The notes under the pieces are model-generated. The model was not told the DNA's origin and made no database searches. It worked only from the letters and a program-made list of their open reading frames with translations. From Chaetoderma sp. LZ-2023a (lineage: Eukaryota; Mollusca; Caudofoveata; Chaetodermatida; Chaetodermatidae): a DNA stretch of 64,000 nt. The position numbers and the translations under genes are program-made. This document shows positions 13,901-27,700 of the stretch, in pieces (within the stretch, counting starts at the first letter, position 1; each line of letters opens with the position of its first letter). Where the stretch lies: positions 51,295,574-51,359,573 of the forward strand of contig CM067360.1 of NCBI GenBank assembly GCA_034401795.1, given 5' to 3'.

Positions 13901-16900
13901 ATCTTGTTAGTTGACTTCATAGTCAAAATACATCACTATCTTGTTAGCTGACTTCATAATCAAAATACATCACTATCTTGTTAGCTGACTTCATAATCAA
14001 AATACATCACTATCTTGTTAGCTGATTTCATAATCAAAACACATCACTATCTTGTTAGCTGACTTCATAATCAAAATACATCACTATCTTGTTAGCTGAC
14101 TTCATAATCAAAATACATCACTATCTTGTTAGCTGACTTCATAATCAAAATACATAACTATGAACATCTTGTTACTCCCAAATGGGCACCAGCTGTCCCG
14201 ACCGGCATCTGTTGATCTTCTAAGAAGAATTCATTGCAAAGTTATATCTATAAGTCGGAGATATTGTAATAGAAACACCTTTCATAGGTTGAATATTTAG
14301 CAGGTTTAACTATGGTTAGTGAGTCTAACTTGACCCTAGTAGAGGTATCAGATTTGTGACTCAAATAGCTGACTTCATAATCAAAATACATCACTATCAT
14401 GTTAGCTGACTTCATAATCAAAATACATCACTCTCTTGTTAGCTGATTTCATAATCAAAATACATCCCTATCTTGTTAGCTGACTTCATAATCAAAATAC
14501 ATCACTATCTTGTTAGCTGACTTCATAATCAAAATACATCACTATCTTGTTAGCTGACTTCACAATCAAAATACATCACTATCTTGTTAGCTGACTTCAT
14601 AATCAAAATACATCACTATCTTGTTAGCTGACTTCATAATCAAAATACATCACTATCTTGTTAGCTGATTTTTGATCAAAATACATCACTATCTTGTTAC
14701 TTGACGTAATAATCAAAATACATAACTATCTTGTTAGCTGACTTCATAATCAAAATACATCACCATCTTGTTAGCTGACTCCATAATCAAAATACATCAC
14801 TATCTTGTTAGCTGACTTCATAATCAAAATACATCACTATCTTGTTAGCTGACTTCATAATCAAAATACATCACTATCTTGTTAGTTGACTTCATAATCA
14901 AAATACATCACTATCTTGTTAGCTGACTTCATAATCAAAATACATCACTATCTTGTTAGCTGGCTTCATAGTCAAAATACATCACTATCTTGTTAGCTGA
15001 CTTCATAATCAAAATACATCACTATCTTGTTAGCTGACTTCATAATCAAAATACATCACTATCTTGTTAGTTGACTTCATAATCAAAATACATCACTATC
15101 TTGTTAGCTGACTTCATAATCAAAATACATCACTATCTTGTTAGTTGACATCATAGTCAAAATACATCACTATCTTGTTAGCTGGCTTCATAGTCAAAAT
15201 ACATCACTATCTTGTTAGCTGACTTCATAATCAAAATACATCACTATCTTGTTAGTTGACTTCATAGTCAAAATACATCACTATCTTGTTAGCTGACTTC
15301 ATAATCAAAATACATCACTATCTTGTTAGCTGATTTCATAATCAAAATACATCACTATCTTGTTAGCTGACTTCATAATCAAAATACATCACTATCTTCT
15401 TAGCTGACGTAATAATCAAAATATATCACTATCTTGTTAGCTGACTTCATAATCAAAATACATCACTATCTTGTTAGTTGACTTTATAGTCAAAATACAT
15501 CACTATCTTGTTAGTTGACTTCATAATCAAAATACATCACTATCTTATTAGCTGGCTTCATAGTCAAAATACATCACTATCTTGTTAGCTGACTTCATAA
15601 TCAAAATACATCACTATCTTGTTAGTTGACTTCATAGTCAAAATACATCACTATCTTGTTAGCTGACGTAATAGTCAAAATACATCACTATCTTGTTAGC
15701 TGACTTCATAATCAAAATACATCACTATCTTGTTAGCTGACTTCATAATCAAAATACATCACTATCTTGTTAGCTGACTTCATAATCAAAATACATCACT
15801 ATCTTGTTAGTTGACATCATAGTCAAAATACATCACTATCTTGTTAGCTGGCTTCATAGTCAAAATACATCACTATCTTGTTAGCTGACTTCATAATCAA
15901 AATACATCACTATCTTGTTAGTTGACTTCATAGTCAAAATACATCACTATCTTGTTAGCTGACGTAATAGTCAAAATACATCACTATCTTGTTAGCTGAC
16001 TTCATAATCAAAATACATCACTATCTTGTTAGCTGACTTCATAATCAAAATACATCACTATCTTGTTAGCTGACTTCATAATCAAAATACATCACTATCT
16101 TGTTAGTTGACTTCATAATCAAAATACATCACTATCTTGTTAGCTGACTTCATAATCAAAATACATCACTATCTTGTTAGCTGGCTTCATAGTCAAAATA
16201 CATCACTATCTTGTTAGCTGACTTCATAATCAAAATACATCACTATCTTGTTAGCTGACTTCATAATCAAAATACATCACTATCTTGTTAGTTGACTTCA
16301 TAATCAAAATACATCACTATCTTGTTAGCTGACTTCATAATCAAAATACATCACTATCTTGTTAGTTGACATCATAGTCAAAATACATCACTATCTTGTT
16401 AGCTGGCTTCATAGTCAAAATACATCACTATCTTGTTAGCTGACTTCATAATCAAAATACATCACTATCTTGTTAGTTGACTTCATAGTCAAAATACATC
16501 ACTATCTTGTTAGCTGACTTCATAATCAAAATACATCACTATCTTGTTAGCTGATTTCATAATCAAAATACATCACTATCTTGTTAGCTGACTTCATAAT
16601 CAAAATACATCACTATCTTCTTAGCTGACGTAATAATCAAAATATATCACTATCTTGTTAGCTGACTTCATAATCAAAATACATCACTATCTTGTTAGTT
16701 GAATTTATAGTCAAAATACATCACTATCTTGTTAGTTGACTTCATAATCAAAATACATCACTGTCTTGTTAATTGACTTTATAGTCAAAATACATCACTA
16801 TCTTGTTAGTTGACTTCATCATCAAAATACATCACTATCTTGTTAGCTGACGTAATAGTCAAAATACATCACTATCTTGTTAGCTGACTTCATAATCAAA

Positions 16901-18261
16901 ATACATCACTATCTTGTTAGCTGATTTCATAATCAAAATACATCACTATCTTGTTAGCTGACTTCATAATCAAAATACATCACTATCTTGTTAGTTGACT
17001 TCATAGTCAAAATACATCACTATCTTGTTTAGCTGACTTCATAATCAAAATACATCACTATCTTGTTAGCTGATTTCATAATCAAAACACATCACTATCT
17101 TGTTAGCTGACTTCATAATCAAAATACATCACTATCTTGTTAGCTTACTTCATAATCAAAATACATCACTATCTTGTTAGCTGACTTCATAATCAAAATA
17201 CATAACTATGAACATCTTGCTACTCCCAAATGGGCACCAGCTGTCCCGACCGGCATCTGTTGATCTTCTAAGAAGAATTCATCGCAAAGTTATATCTATA
17301 AGTCGGAGATATTGTAATAGAAACACCTTTCATAGGTTGAATATTTAGCAGGTTTAACTATGGTTAGTGAGTCTAACTTGACCCTAGTAGAGGTATCAGA
17401 TTTGTGACTCAAATAGCTGACTTCATAATCAAAATACATCACTATCATGTTAGCTGACTTCATAATCAAAATACATCACTCTCTTGTTAGCTGACTTCAT
17501 AATCAAAATACATCACTATCTTCTTAGCTGACGTAATAATCAAAATATATCACTATCTTGTTAGCTGACTTCATAATCAAAATACATCACTATCTTGTTA
17601 GTTGACTTTATAGTCAAAATACATCACTATCTTGTTAGTTGACTTCATAATCAAAATACATCACTGTCTTGTTAGTTGACTTTATAGTCAAAATACATCA
17701 CTATCTTGTTAGTTGACTTCATAATCAAAATACATCACTATCTTGTTAGCTGACGTAATAGTCAAAATACATCACTATCTTGTTAGCTGACTTCATAATC
17801 AAAATACATCACTATCTTGTTAGCTGATTTCATAATCAAAATACATCACTATCTTGTTAGCTGACTTCATAATCAAAATACATCACTATCTTGTTAGTTG
17901 ACTTCATAGTCAAAATACATCACTATCTTGTTTAGCTGACTTCATAATCAAAATACATCACTATCTTGTTAGCTGATTTCATAATCAAAACACATCACTA
18001 TCTTGTTAGCTGACATCATAATCAAAATACATCACTATCTTGTTAGCTGACTTCATAATCAAAATACATCACTATCTTGTTAGCTGACTTCATAATCAAA
18101 ATACATCACTATCTTGTTAGCTGACTTCATAATCAAAATACATCACTATCTTGTTAGCTGACTTCATAATCAAAATACATAACTATGAACATCTTGTTAC
18201 TCCCAAATGGGCACCAGCTGTCCCGACCGGCATCTGTTGATCTTCAACACACGTGTCATGC

Positions 18262-18761
18262 NNNNNNNNNNNNNNNNNNNNNNNNNNNNNNNNNNNNNNN
18301 NNNNNNNNNNNNNNNNNNNNNNNNNNNNNNNNNNNNNNNNNNNNNNNNNNNNNNNNNNNNNNNNNNNNNNNNNNNNNNNNNNNNNNNNNNNNNNNNNNNN
18401 NNNNNNNNNNNNNNNNNNNNNNNNNNNNNNNNNNNNNNNNNNNNNNNNNNNNNNNNNNNNNNNNNNNNNNNNNNNNNNNNNNNNNNNNNNNNNNNNNNNN
18501 NNNNNNNNNNNNNNNNNNNNNNNNNNNNNNNNNNNNNNNNNNNNNNNNNNNNNNNNNNNNNNNNNNNNNNNNNNNNNNNNNNNNNNNNNNNNNNNNNNNN
18601 NNNNNNNNNNNNNNNNNNNNNNNNNNNNNNNNNNNNNNNNNNNNNNNNNNNNNNNNNNNNNNNNNNNNNNNNNNNNNNNNNNNNNNNNNNNNNNNNNNNN
18701 NNNNNNNNNNNNNNNNNNNNNNNNNNNNNNNNNNNNNNNNNNNNNNNNNNNNNNNNNNNNN
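18262..18761. other. Assembly gap (500 N)
   Basis: Exactly 500 N, a conventional placeholder, lying inside a spacer block. Left of it the block reads normally to GATCTTC and then carries a 16-base tail AACACACGTGTCATGC found in no other block. Right of it the block resumes at TCTAAGAAG. True missing length is unknown. Confidence 0.98.
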
Positions 18762-21700
18762 TCTAAGAAGAATTCATCGCAAAGTTATATCTATAAGTCG
18801 GAGATATTGTAATAGAAACACCTTTCATAGGTTGAATATTTAGCAGGTTTAACTATGGTTAGTGAGTCTAACTTGACCCTAGTAGAGGTATCAGATTTGT
18901 GACTCAAATAGCTGACTTCATAATCAAAATACATCACTATCATGTTAGCTGACTTCATAATCAAAATACATCACTCTCTTGTTAGCTGATTTCATAATCA
19001 AAATACATCACTATCTTGTTAGCTGACTTCATAATCAAAATACATCACTATCTTGTTAGCTGACTTCATAATCAAAATACATCACTCTCTTGTTAGCTGA
19101 TTTCATAATCAAAATACATCACTATCTTGTTAGCTGACTTCATAATCAAAATACATCACTATCTTCTTAGCTGACGTAATAATCAAAATATATCACTATC
19201 TTGTTAGCTGACTTCATAATCAAAATACATCACTATCTTGTTAGTTGACTTTATAGTCAAAATACATCACTATCTTGTTAGTTGACTTCATAATCAAAAT
19301 ACATCACTGTCTTGTTAGTTGACTTTATAGTCAAAATACATCACTATCTTGTTAGTTGACTTCATAATCAAAATACATCACTATCTTGTTAGCTGACGTA
19401 ATAGTCAAAATACATCACTATCTTGTTAGCTGACTTCATAATCAAAATACATCACTATCTTGTTAGCTGATTTCATAATCAAAATACATCACTATCTTGT
19501 TAGCTGACTTCATAATCAAAATACATCACTATCTTGTTAGTTGACTTCATAGTCAAAATACATCACTATCTTGTTTAGCTGACTTCATAATCAAAATACA
19601 TCACTATCTTGTTAGCTGATTTCATAATCAAAACACATCACTATCTTGTTAGCTGACTTCATAATCAAAATACATCACTATCTTGTTAGCTGACTTCATA
19701 ATCAAAATACATCACTATCTTGTTAGCTGACTTCATAATCAAAATACATAACTATGAACATCTTGTTACTCCCAAATGGGCACCAGCTGTCCCGACCGGC
19801 ATCTGTTGATCTTCTAAGAAGAATTCATCGCAAAGTTATATCTATAAGTCGGAGATATTGTAATAGAAACACCTTTCATAGGTTGAATATTTAGCAGGTT
19901 TAACTATGGTTAGTGAGTCTAACTTGACCCTAGTAGAGGTATCAGATTTGTGACTCAAATAGCTGACTTCATAATCAAAATACATCACTATCATGTTAGC
20001 TGACTTCATAATCAAAATACATCACTCTCTTGTTAGCTGACTTCATAATCAAAATACATCACTATCTTCTTAGCTGACGTAATAATCAAAATATATCACT
20101 ATCTTGTTAGCTGACTTCATAATCAAAATACATCACTATCTTGTTAGTTGACTTTATAGTCAAAATACATCACTATCTTGTTAGTTGACTTCATAATCAA
20201 AATACATCACTGTCTTGTTAGTTGACTTTATAGTCAAAATACATCACTATCTTGTTAGTTGACTTCATAATCAAAATACATCACTATCTTGTTAGCTGAC
20301 GTAATAGTCAAAATACATCACTATCTTGTTAGCTGATTTCATAATCAAAATACATCACTATCTTGTTAGCTGACTTCATAATCAAAATACATCACTATCT
20401 TGTTAGTTGACTTCATAGTCAAAATACATCACTATCTTGTTTAGCTGACTTCATAATCAAAATACATCACTATCTTGTTAGCTGATTTCATAATCAAAAC
20501 ACATCACTATCTTGTTAGCTGACATCATAATCAAAATACATCACTATCTTGTTAGCTGACTTCATAATCAAAATACATCACTATCTTGTTAGCTGACTTC
20601 ATAATCAAAATACATAACTATGAACATCTTGTTACTCCCAAATGGGCACCAGCTGTCCCGACCGGCATCTGTTGATCTTCTAAGAAGAATTCATCGCAAA
20701 GTTATATCTATAAGTCGGAGATATTGTAATAGAAACACCTTTCATAGGTTGAATATTTAGCAGGTTTAACTATGGTTAGTGAGTCTAACTTGACCCTAGT
20801 AGAGGTATCAGATTTGTGACTCAAATAGCTGACTTCATAATCAAAATACATCACTATCATGTTAGCTGACTTCATAATCAAAATACATCACTCTCTTGTT
20901 AGCTGATTTCATAATCAAAATACATCACTATCTTCTTAGCTGACGTAATAATCAAAATACATCACTATCTTGTTAGTTGACTTTATAGTCAAAATACATC
21001 ACTATCTTGTTAGTTGACTTCATAATCAAAATACATCACTGTCTTGTTAATTGACTTTATAGTCAAAATACATCACTATCTTGTTAGTTGACTTCATAAT
21101 CAAAATACATCACTATCTTGTTAGCTGACGTAATAGTCAAAATACATCACTATCTTGTTAGCTGACTTCATAATCAAAATACATCACTATCTTGTTAGCT
21201 GATTTCATAATCAAAATACATCACTATCTTGTTAGCTGACTTCATAATCAAAATACATCACTATCTTGTTAGTTGACTTCATAGTCAAAATACATCACTA
21301 TCTTGTTTAGCTGACTTCATAATCAAAATACATCACTATCTTGTTAGCTGATTTCATAATCAAAACACATCACTATCTTGTTAGCTGACTTCATAATCAA
21401 AATACATCACTATCTTGTTAGCTTACTTCATAATCAAAATACATCACTATCTTGTTAGCTGACTTCATAATCAAAATACATAACTATGAACATCTTGCTA
21501 CTCCCAAATGGGCACCAGCTGTCCCGACCGGCATCTGTTGATCTTCTAAGAAGAATTCATCGCAAAGTTATATCTATAAGTCGGAGATATTGTAATAGAA
21601 ACACCTTTCATAGGTTGAATATTTAGCAGGTTTAACTATGGTTAGTGAGTCTAACTTGACCCTAGTAGAGGTATCAGATTTGTGACTCAAATAGCTGACT

Positions 21701-24700
21701 TCATAATCAAAATACATCACTATCATGTTAGCTGACTTCATAATCAAAATACATCACTCTCTTGTTAGCTGACTTCATAATCAAAATACATCACTATCTT
21801 CTTAGCTGACGTAATAATCAAAATATATCACTATCTTGTTAGCTGACTTCATAATCAAAATACATCACTATCTTGTTAGTTGACTTTATAGTCAAAATAC
21901 ATCACTATCTTGTTAGTTGACTTCATAATCAAAATACATCACTGTCTTGTTAGTTGACTTTATAGTCAAAATACATCACTATCTTGTTAGTTGACTTCAT
22001 AATCAAAATACATCACTATCTTGTTAGCTGACGTAATAGTCAAAATACATCACTATCTTGTTAGCTGACTTCATAATCAAAATACATCACTATCTTGTTA
22101 GCTGATTTCATAATCAAAATACATCACTATCTTGTTAGCTGACTTCATAATCAAAATACATCACTATCTTGTTAGTTGACTTCATAGTCAAAATACATCA
22201 CTATCTTGTTTAGCTGACTTCATAATCAAAATACATCACTATCTTGTTAGCTGATTTCATAATCAAAACACATCACTATCTTGTTAGCTGACATCATAAT
22301 CAAAATACATCACTATCTTGTTAGCTGACTTCATAATCAAAATACATCACTATCTTGTTAGCTGACTTCATAATCAAAATACATCACTATCTTGTTAGCT
22401 GACTTCATAATCAAAATACATAACTATGAACATCTTGTTACTCCCAAATGGGCACCAGCTGTCCCGACCGGCATCTGTTGATCTTCTAAGAAGAATTCAT
22501 CGCAAAGTTATATCTATAAGTCGGAGATATTGTAATAGAAACACCTTTCATAGGTTGAATATTTAGCAGGTTTAACTATGGTTAGTGAGTCTAACTTGAC
22601 CCTAGTAGAGGTATCAGATTTGTGACTCAAATAGCTGACTTCATAATCAAAATACATCACTATCATGTTAGCTGACTTCATAATCAAAATACATCACTCT
22701 CTTGTTAGCTGATTTCATAATCAAAATACATCACTATCTTGTTAGCTGACTTCATAATCAAAATACATCACTATCTTGTTAGCTGACTTCATAATCAAAA
22801 TACATCACTCTCTTGTTAGCTGATTTCATAATCAAAATACATCACTATCTTGTTAGCTGACTTCATAATCAAAATACATCACTATCTTCTTAGCTGACGT
22901 AATAATCAAAATATATCACTATCTTGTTAGCTGACTTCATAATCAAAATACATCACTGTCTTGTTAGTTGACTTTATAGTCAAAATACATCACTATCTTG
23001 TTAGTTGACTTCATAATCAAAATACATCACTGTCTTGTTAGTTGACTTTATAGTCAAAATACATCACTATCTTGTTAGTTGACTTCATAATCAAAATACA
23101 TCACTATCTTGTTAGCTGACGTAATAGTCAAAATACATCACTATCTTGTTAGCTGACTTCATAATCAAAATACATCACTATCTTGTTAGCTGATTTCATA
23201 ATCAAAATACATCACTATCTTGTTAGCTGACTTCATAATCAAAATACATCACTATCTTGTTAGTTGACTTCATAGTCAAAATACATCACTATCTTGTTTA
23301 GCTGACTTCATAATCAAAATACATCACTATCTTGTTAGCTGATTTCATAATCAAAACACATCACTATCTTGTTAGCTGACTTCATAATCAAAATACATCA
23401 CTATCTTGTTAGCTGACTTCATAATCAAAATACATCACTATCTTGTTAGCTGACTTCATAATCAAAATACATAACTATGAACATCTTGTTACTCCCAAAT
23501 GGGCACCAGCTGTCCCGACCGGCATCTGTTGATCTTCTAAGAAGAATTCATCGCAAAGTTATATCTATAAGTCGGAGATATTGTAATAGAAACACCTTTC
23601 ATAGGTTGAATATTTAGCAGGTTTAACTATGGTTAGTGAGTCTAACTTGACCCTAGTAGAGGTATCAGATTTGTGACTCAAATAGCTGACTTCATAATCA
23701 AAATACATCACTATCATGTTAGCTGACTTCATAATCAAAATACATCACTCTCTTGTTAGCTGACTTCATAATCAAAATACATCACTATCTTCTTAGCTGA
23801 CGTAATAATCAAAATATATCACTATCTTGTTAGCTGACTTCATAATCAAAATACATCACTATCTTGTTAGTTGACTTTATAGTCAAAATACATCACTATC
23901 TTGTTAGTTGACTTCATAATCAAAATACATCACTGTCTTGTTAGTTGACTTTATAGTCAAAATACATCACTATCTTGTTAGTTGACTTCATAATCAAAAT
24001 ACATCACTATCTTGTTAGCTGACGTAATAGTCAAAATACATCACTATCTTGTTAGCTGATTTCATAATCAAAATACATCACTATCTTGTTAGCTGACTTC
24101 ATAATCAAAATACATCACTATCTTGTTAGTTGACTTCATAGTCAAAATACATCACTATCTTGTTTAGCTGACTTCATAATCAAAATACATCACTATCTTG
24201 TTAGCTGATTTCATAATTAAAACACATCACTATCTTGTTAGCTGACATCATAATCAAAATACATCACTATCTTGTTAGCTGACTTCATAATCAAAATACA
24301 TCACTATCTTGTTAGCTGACTTCATAATCAAAATACATAACTATGAACATCTTGTTACTCCCAAATGGGCACCAGCTGTCCCGACCGGCATCTGTTGATC
24401 TTCTAAGAAGAATTCATCGCAAAGTTATATCTATAAGTCGGAGATATTGTAATAGAAACACCTTTCATAGGTTGAATATTTAGCAGGTTTAACTATGGTT
24501 AGTGAGTCTAACTTGACCCTAGTAGAGGTATCAGATTTGTGACTCAAATAGCTGACTTCATAATCAAAATACATCACTATCATGTTAGCTGACTTCATAA
24601 TCAAAATACATCACTCTCTTGTTAGCTGATTTCATAATCAAAATACATCACTATCTTGTTAGCTGACTTCATAATCAAAATACATCACTATCTTGTTAGC

Positions 24701-27700
24701 TGACTTCATAATCAAAATACATCACTCTCTTGTTAGCTGATTTCATAATCAAAATACATCACTATCTTGTTAGCTGACTTCATAATCAAAATACATCACT
24801 ATCTTCTTAGCTGACGTAATAATCAAAATATATCACTATCTTGTTAGCTGACTTCATAATCAAAATACATCACTATCTTGTTAGTTGACTTTATAGTCAA
24901 AATACATCACTATCTTGTTAGTTGACTTCATAATCAAAATACATCACTGTCTTGTTAGTTGACTTTATAGTCAAAATACATCACTATCTTGTTAGTTGAC
25001 TTCATAATCAAAATACATCACTATCTTGTTAGCTGACGTAATAGTCAAAATACATCACTATCTTGTTAGCTGACTTCATAATCAAAATACATCACTATCT
25101 TGTTAGCTGATTTCATAATCAAAATACATCACTATCTTGTTAGCTGACTTCATAATCAAAATACATCACTATCTTGTTAGTTGACTTCATAGTCAAAATA
25201 CATCACTATCTTGTTTAGCTGACTTCATAATCAAAATACATCACTATCTTGTTAGCTGATTTCATAATCAAAACACATCACTATCTTGTTAGCTGACTTC
25301 ATAATCAAAATACATCACTATCTTGTTAGCTGACTTCATAATCAAAATACATCACTATCTTGTTAGCTGACTTCATAATCAAAATACATAACTATGAACA
25401 TCTTGTTACTCCCAAATGGGCACCAGCTGTCCCGACCGGCATCTGTTGATCTTCTAAGAAGAATTCATCGCAAAGTTATATCTATAAGTCGGAGATATTG
25501 TAATAGAAACACCTTTCATAGGTTGAATATTTAGCAGGTTTAACTATGGTTAGTGAGTCTAACTTGACCCTAGTAGAGGTATCAGATTTGTGACTCAAAT
25601 AGCTGACTTCATAATCAAAATACATCACTATCATGTTAGCTGACTTCATAATCAAAATACATCACTCTCTTGTTAGCTGATTTCATAATCAAAATACATC
25701 CCTATCTTGTTAGCTGACTTCATAATCAAAATACATCACTATCTTGTTAGCTGACTTCATAATCAAAATACATCACTATCTTGTTAGCTGACTTCACAAT
25801 CAAAATACATCACTATCTTGTTAGCTGACTTCATAATCAAAATACATCACTATCTTGTTAGCTGATTTCATAATCAAAATACATCACTATCTTGTTAGCT
25901 GACTTCATAATCAAAATACATCACTATCTTGTTAGCTGACTTCATAATCAAAATACATCACTATCTTGTTAGCTGACTTCATAATCAAAATACATCACTA
26001 TCTTGTTAGCTGACTTCATAATCAAAATACATCACTATCTTGTTAGTTGACTTCATAATCAAAATACATCACTATCTTGTTAGCTAACTTCATAATCAAA
26101 ATACATCACTATCTTGTTAGCTGGCTTCATAGTCAAAATACATCACTATCTTATTTGCTGACTTCATAATCAAAATACATCACTATCTTGTTAGCTGACT
26201 TCATAATCAAAATACATCACTATCTTGTTAGTTGACTTCATAATCAAAATACATCACTATCTTGTTAGCTGACTTCATAATCAAAATACATCACTATCTT
26301 GTTAGTTGACATCTTAGTCAAAATACATCACTATCTTGTTAGCTGGCTTCATAGTCAAAATACATCACTATCTTGTTAGCTGACTTCATAATCAAAATAC
26401 ATCACTATCTTGTTAGTTGACTTCATAGTCAAAATACATCACTATCTTGTTAGCTGACTTCATAATCAAAATACATCACTATCTTGTTAGCTGATTTCAT
26501 AATCAAAATACATCACTATCTTGTTAGCTGACTTCATAATCAAAATACATCACTATCTTCTTAGCTGACGTAATAATCAAAATATATCACTATCTTGTTA
26601 GCTGACTTCATAATCAAAATACATCACTATCTTGTTAGTTGACTTTATAGTCAAAATACATCACTATCTTGTTAGTTGACTTGATAATCAAAATACATCA
26701 CTGTCTTGTTAGTTGACTTTATAGTCAAAACACATCACTATCTTGTTAGTTGACTTCATAATCAAAATACATCACTATCTTGTTAGCTGACGTAATAGTC
26801 AAAATACATCACTATCTTGTTAGCTGACTTCATAATCAAAATACATCACTATCTTGTTAGCTGATTTCATAATCAAAATACATCACTATCTTGTTAGCTG
26901 ACTTCATAATCAAAATACATCACTATCTTGTTAGTTGACTTCATAGTCAAAATACATCACTATCTTGTTTAGCTGACTTCATAATCAAAATACATCACTA
27001 TCTTGTTAGCTGATTTCATAATCAAAACACATCACTATCTTGTTAGCTGACTTCATAATCAAAATACATCACTATCTTGTTAGCTGACTTCATAATCAAA
27101 ATACATCACTATCTTGTTAGCTGACTTCATAATCAAAATACATAACTATGAACATCTTGTTACTCCCAAATGGGCACCAGCTGTCCCGACCGGCATCTGT
27201 TGATCTTCTAAGAAGAATTCATCGCAAAGTTATATCTATAAGTCGGAGATATTGTAATAGAAACACCTTTCATAGGTTGAATATTTAGCAGGTTTAACTA
27301 TGGTTAGTGAGTCTAACTTGACACTAGTAGAGGTATCAGATTTGTGACTCAAATAGCTGACTTCATAATCAAAATACATCACTATCATGTTAGCTGACTT
27401 CATAATCAAAATACATCACTCTCTTGTTAGCTGATTTCATAATCAAAATACATCACTATCTTGTTAGCTGACTTCATAATCAAAATACATCACTATCTTG
27501 TTAGCTGACTTCATAATCAAAATACATCACTCTCTTGTTAGCTGATTTCATAATCAAAATACATCACTATCTTGTTAGCTGACTTCATAATCAAAATACA
27601 TCACTATCTTGTTAGCTGACTTCATAATCAAAATACATCACTATCTTGTTAGCTGACGTTTTAATCAAAATACATCACTATCTTGTTACTTGACGTAATA

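Noticed and set aside
18185-18843. ~200-residue frames across the N gap
   Set aside because: They consist almost entirely of N-derived residues within a repeat spacer.
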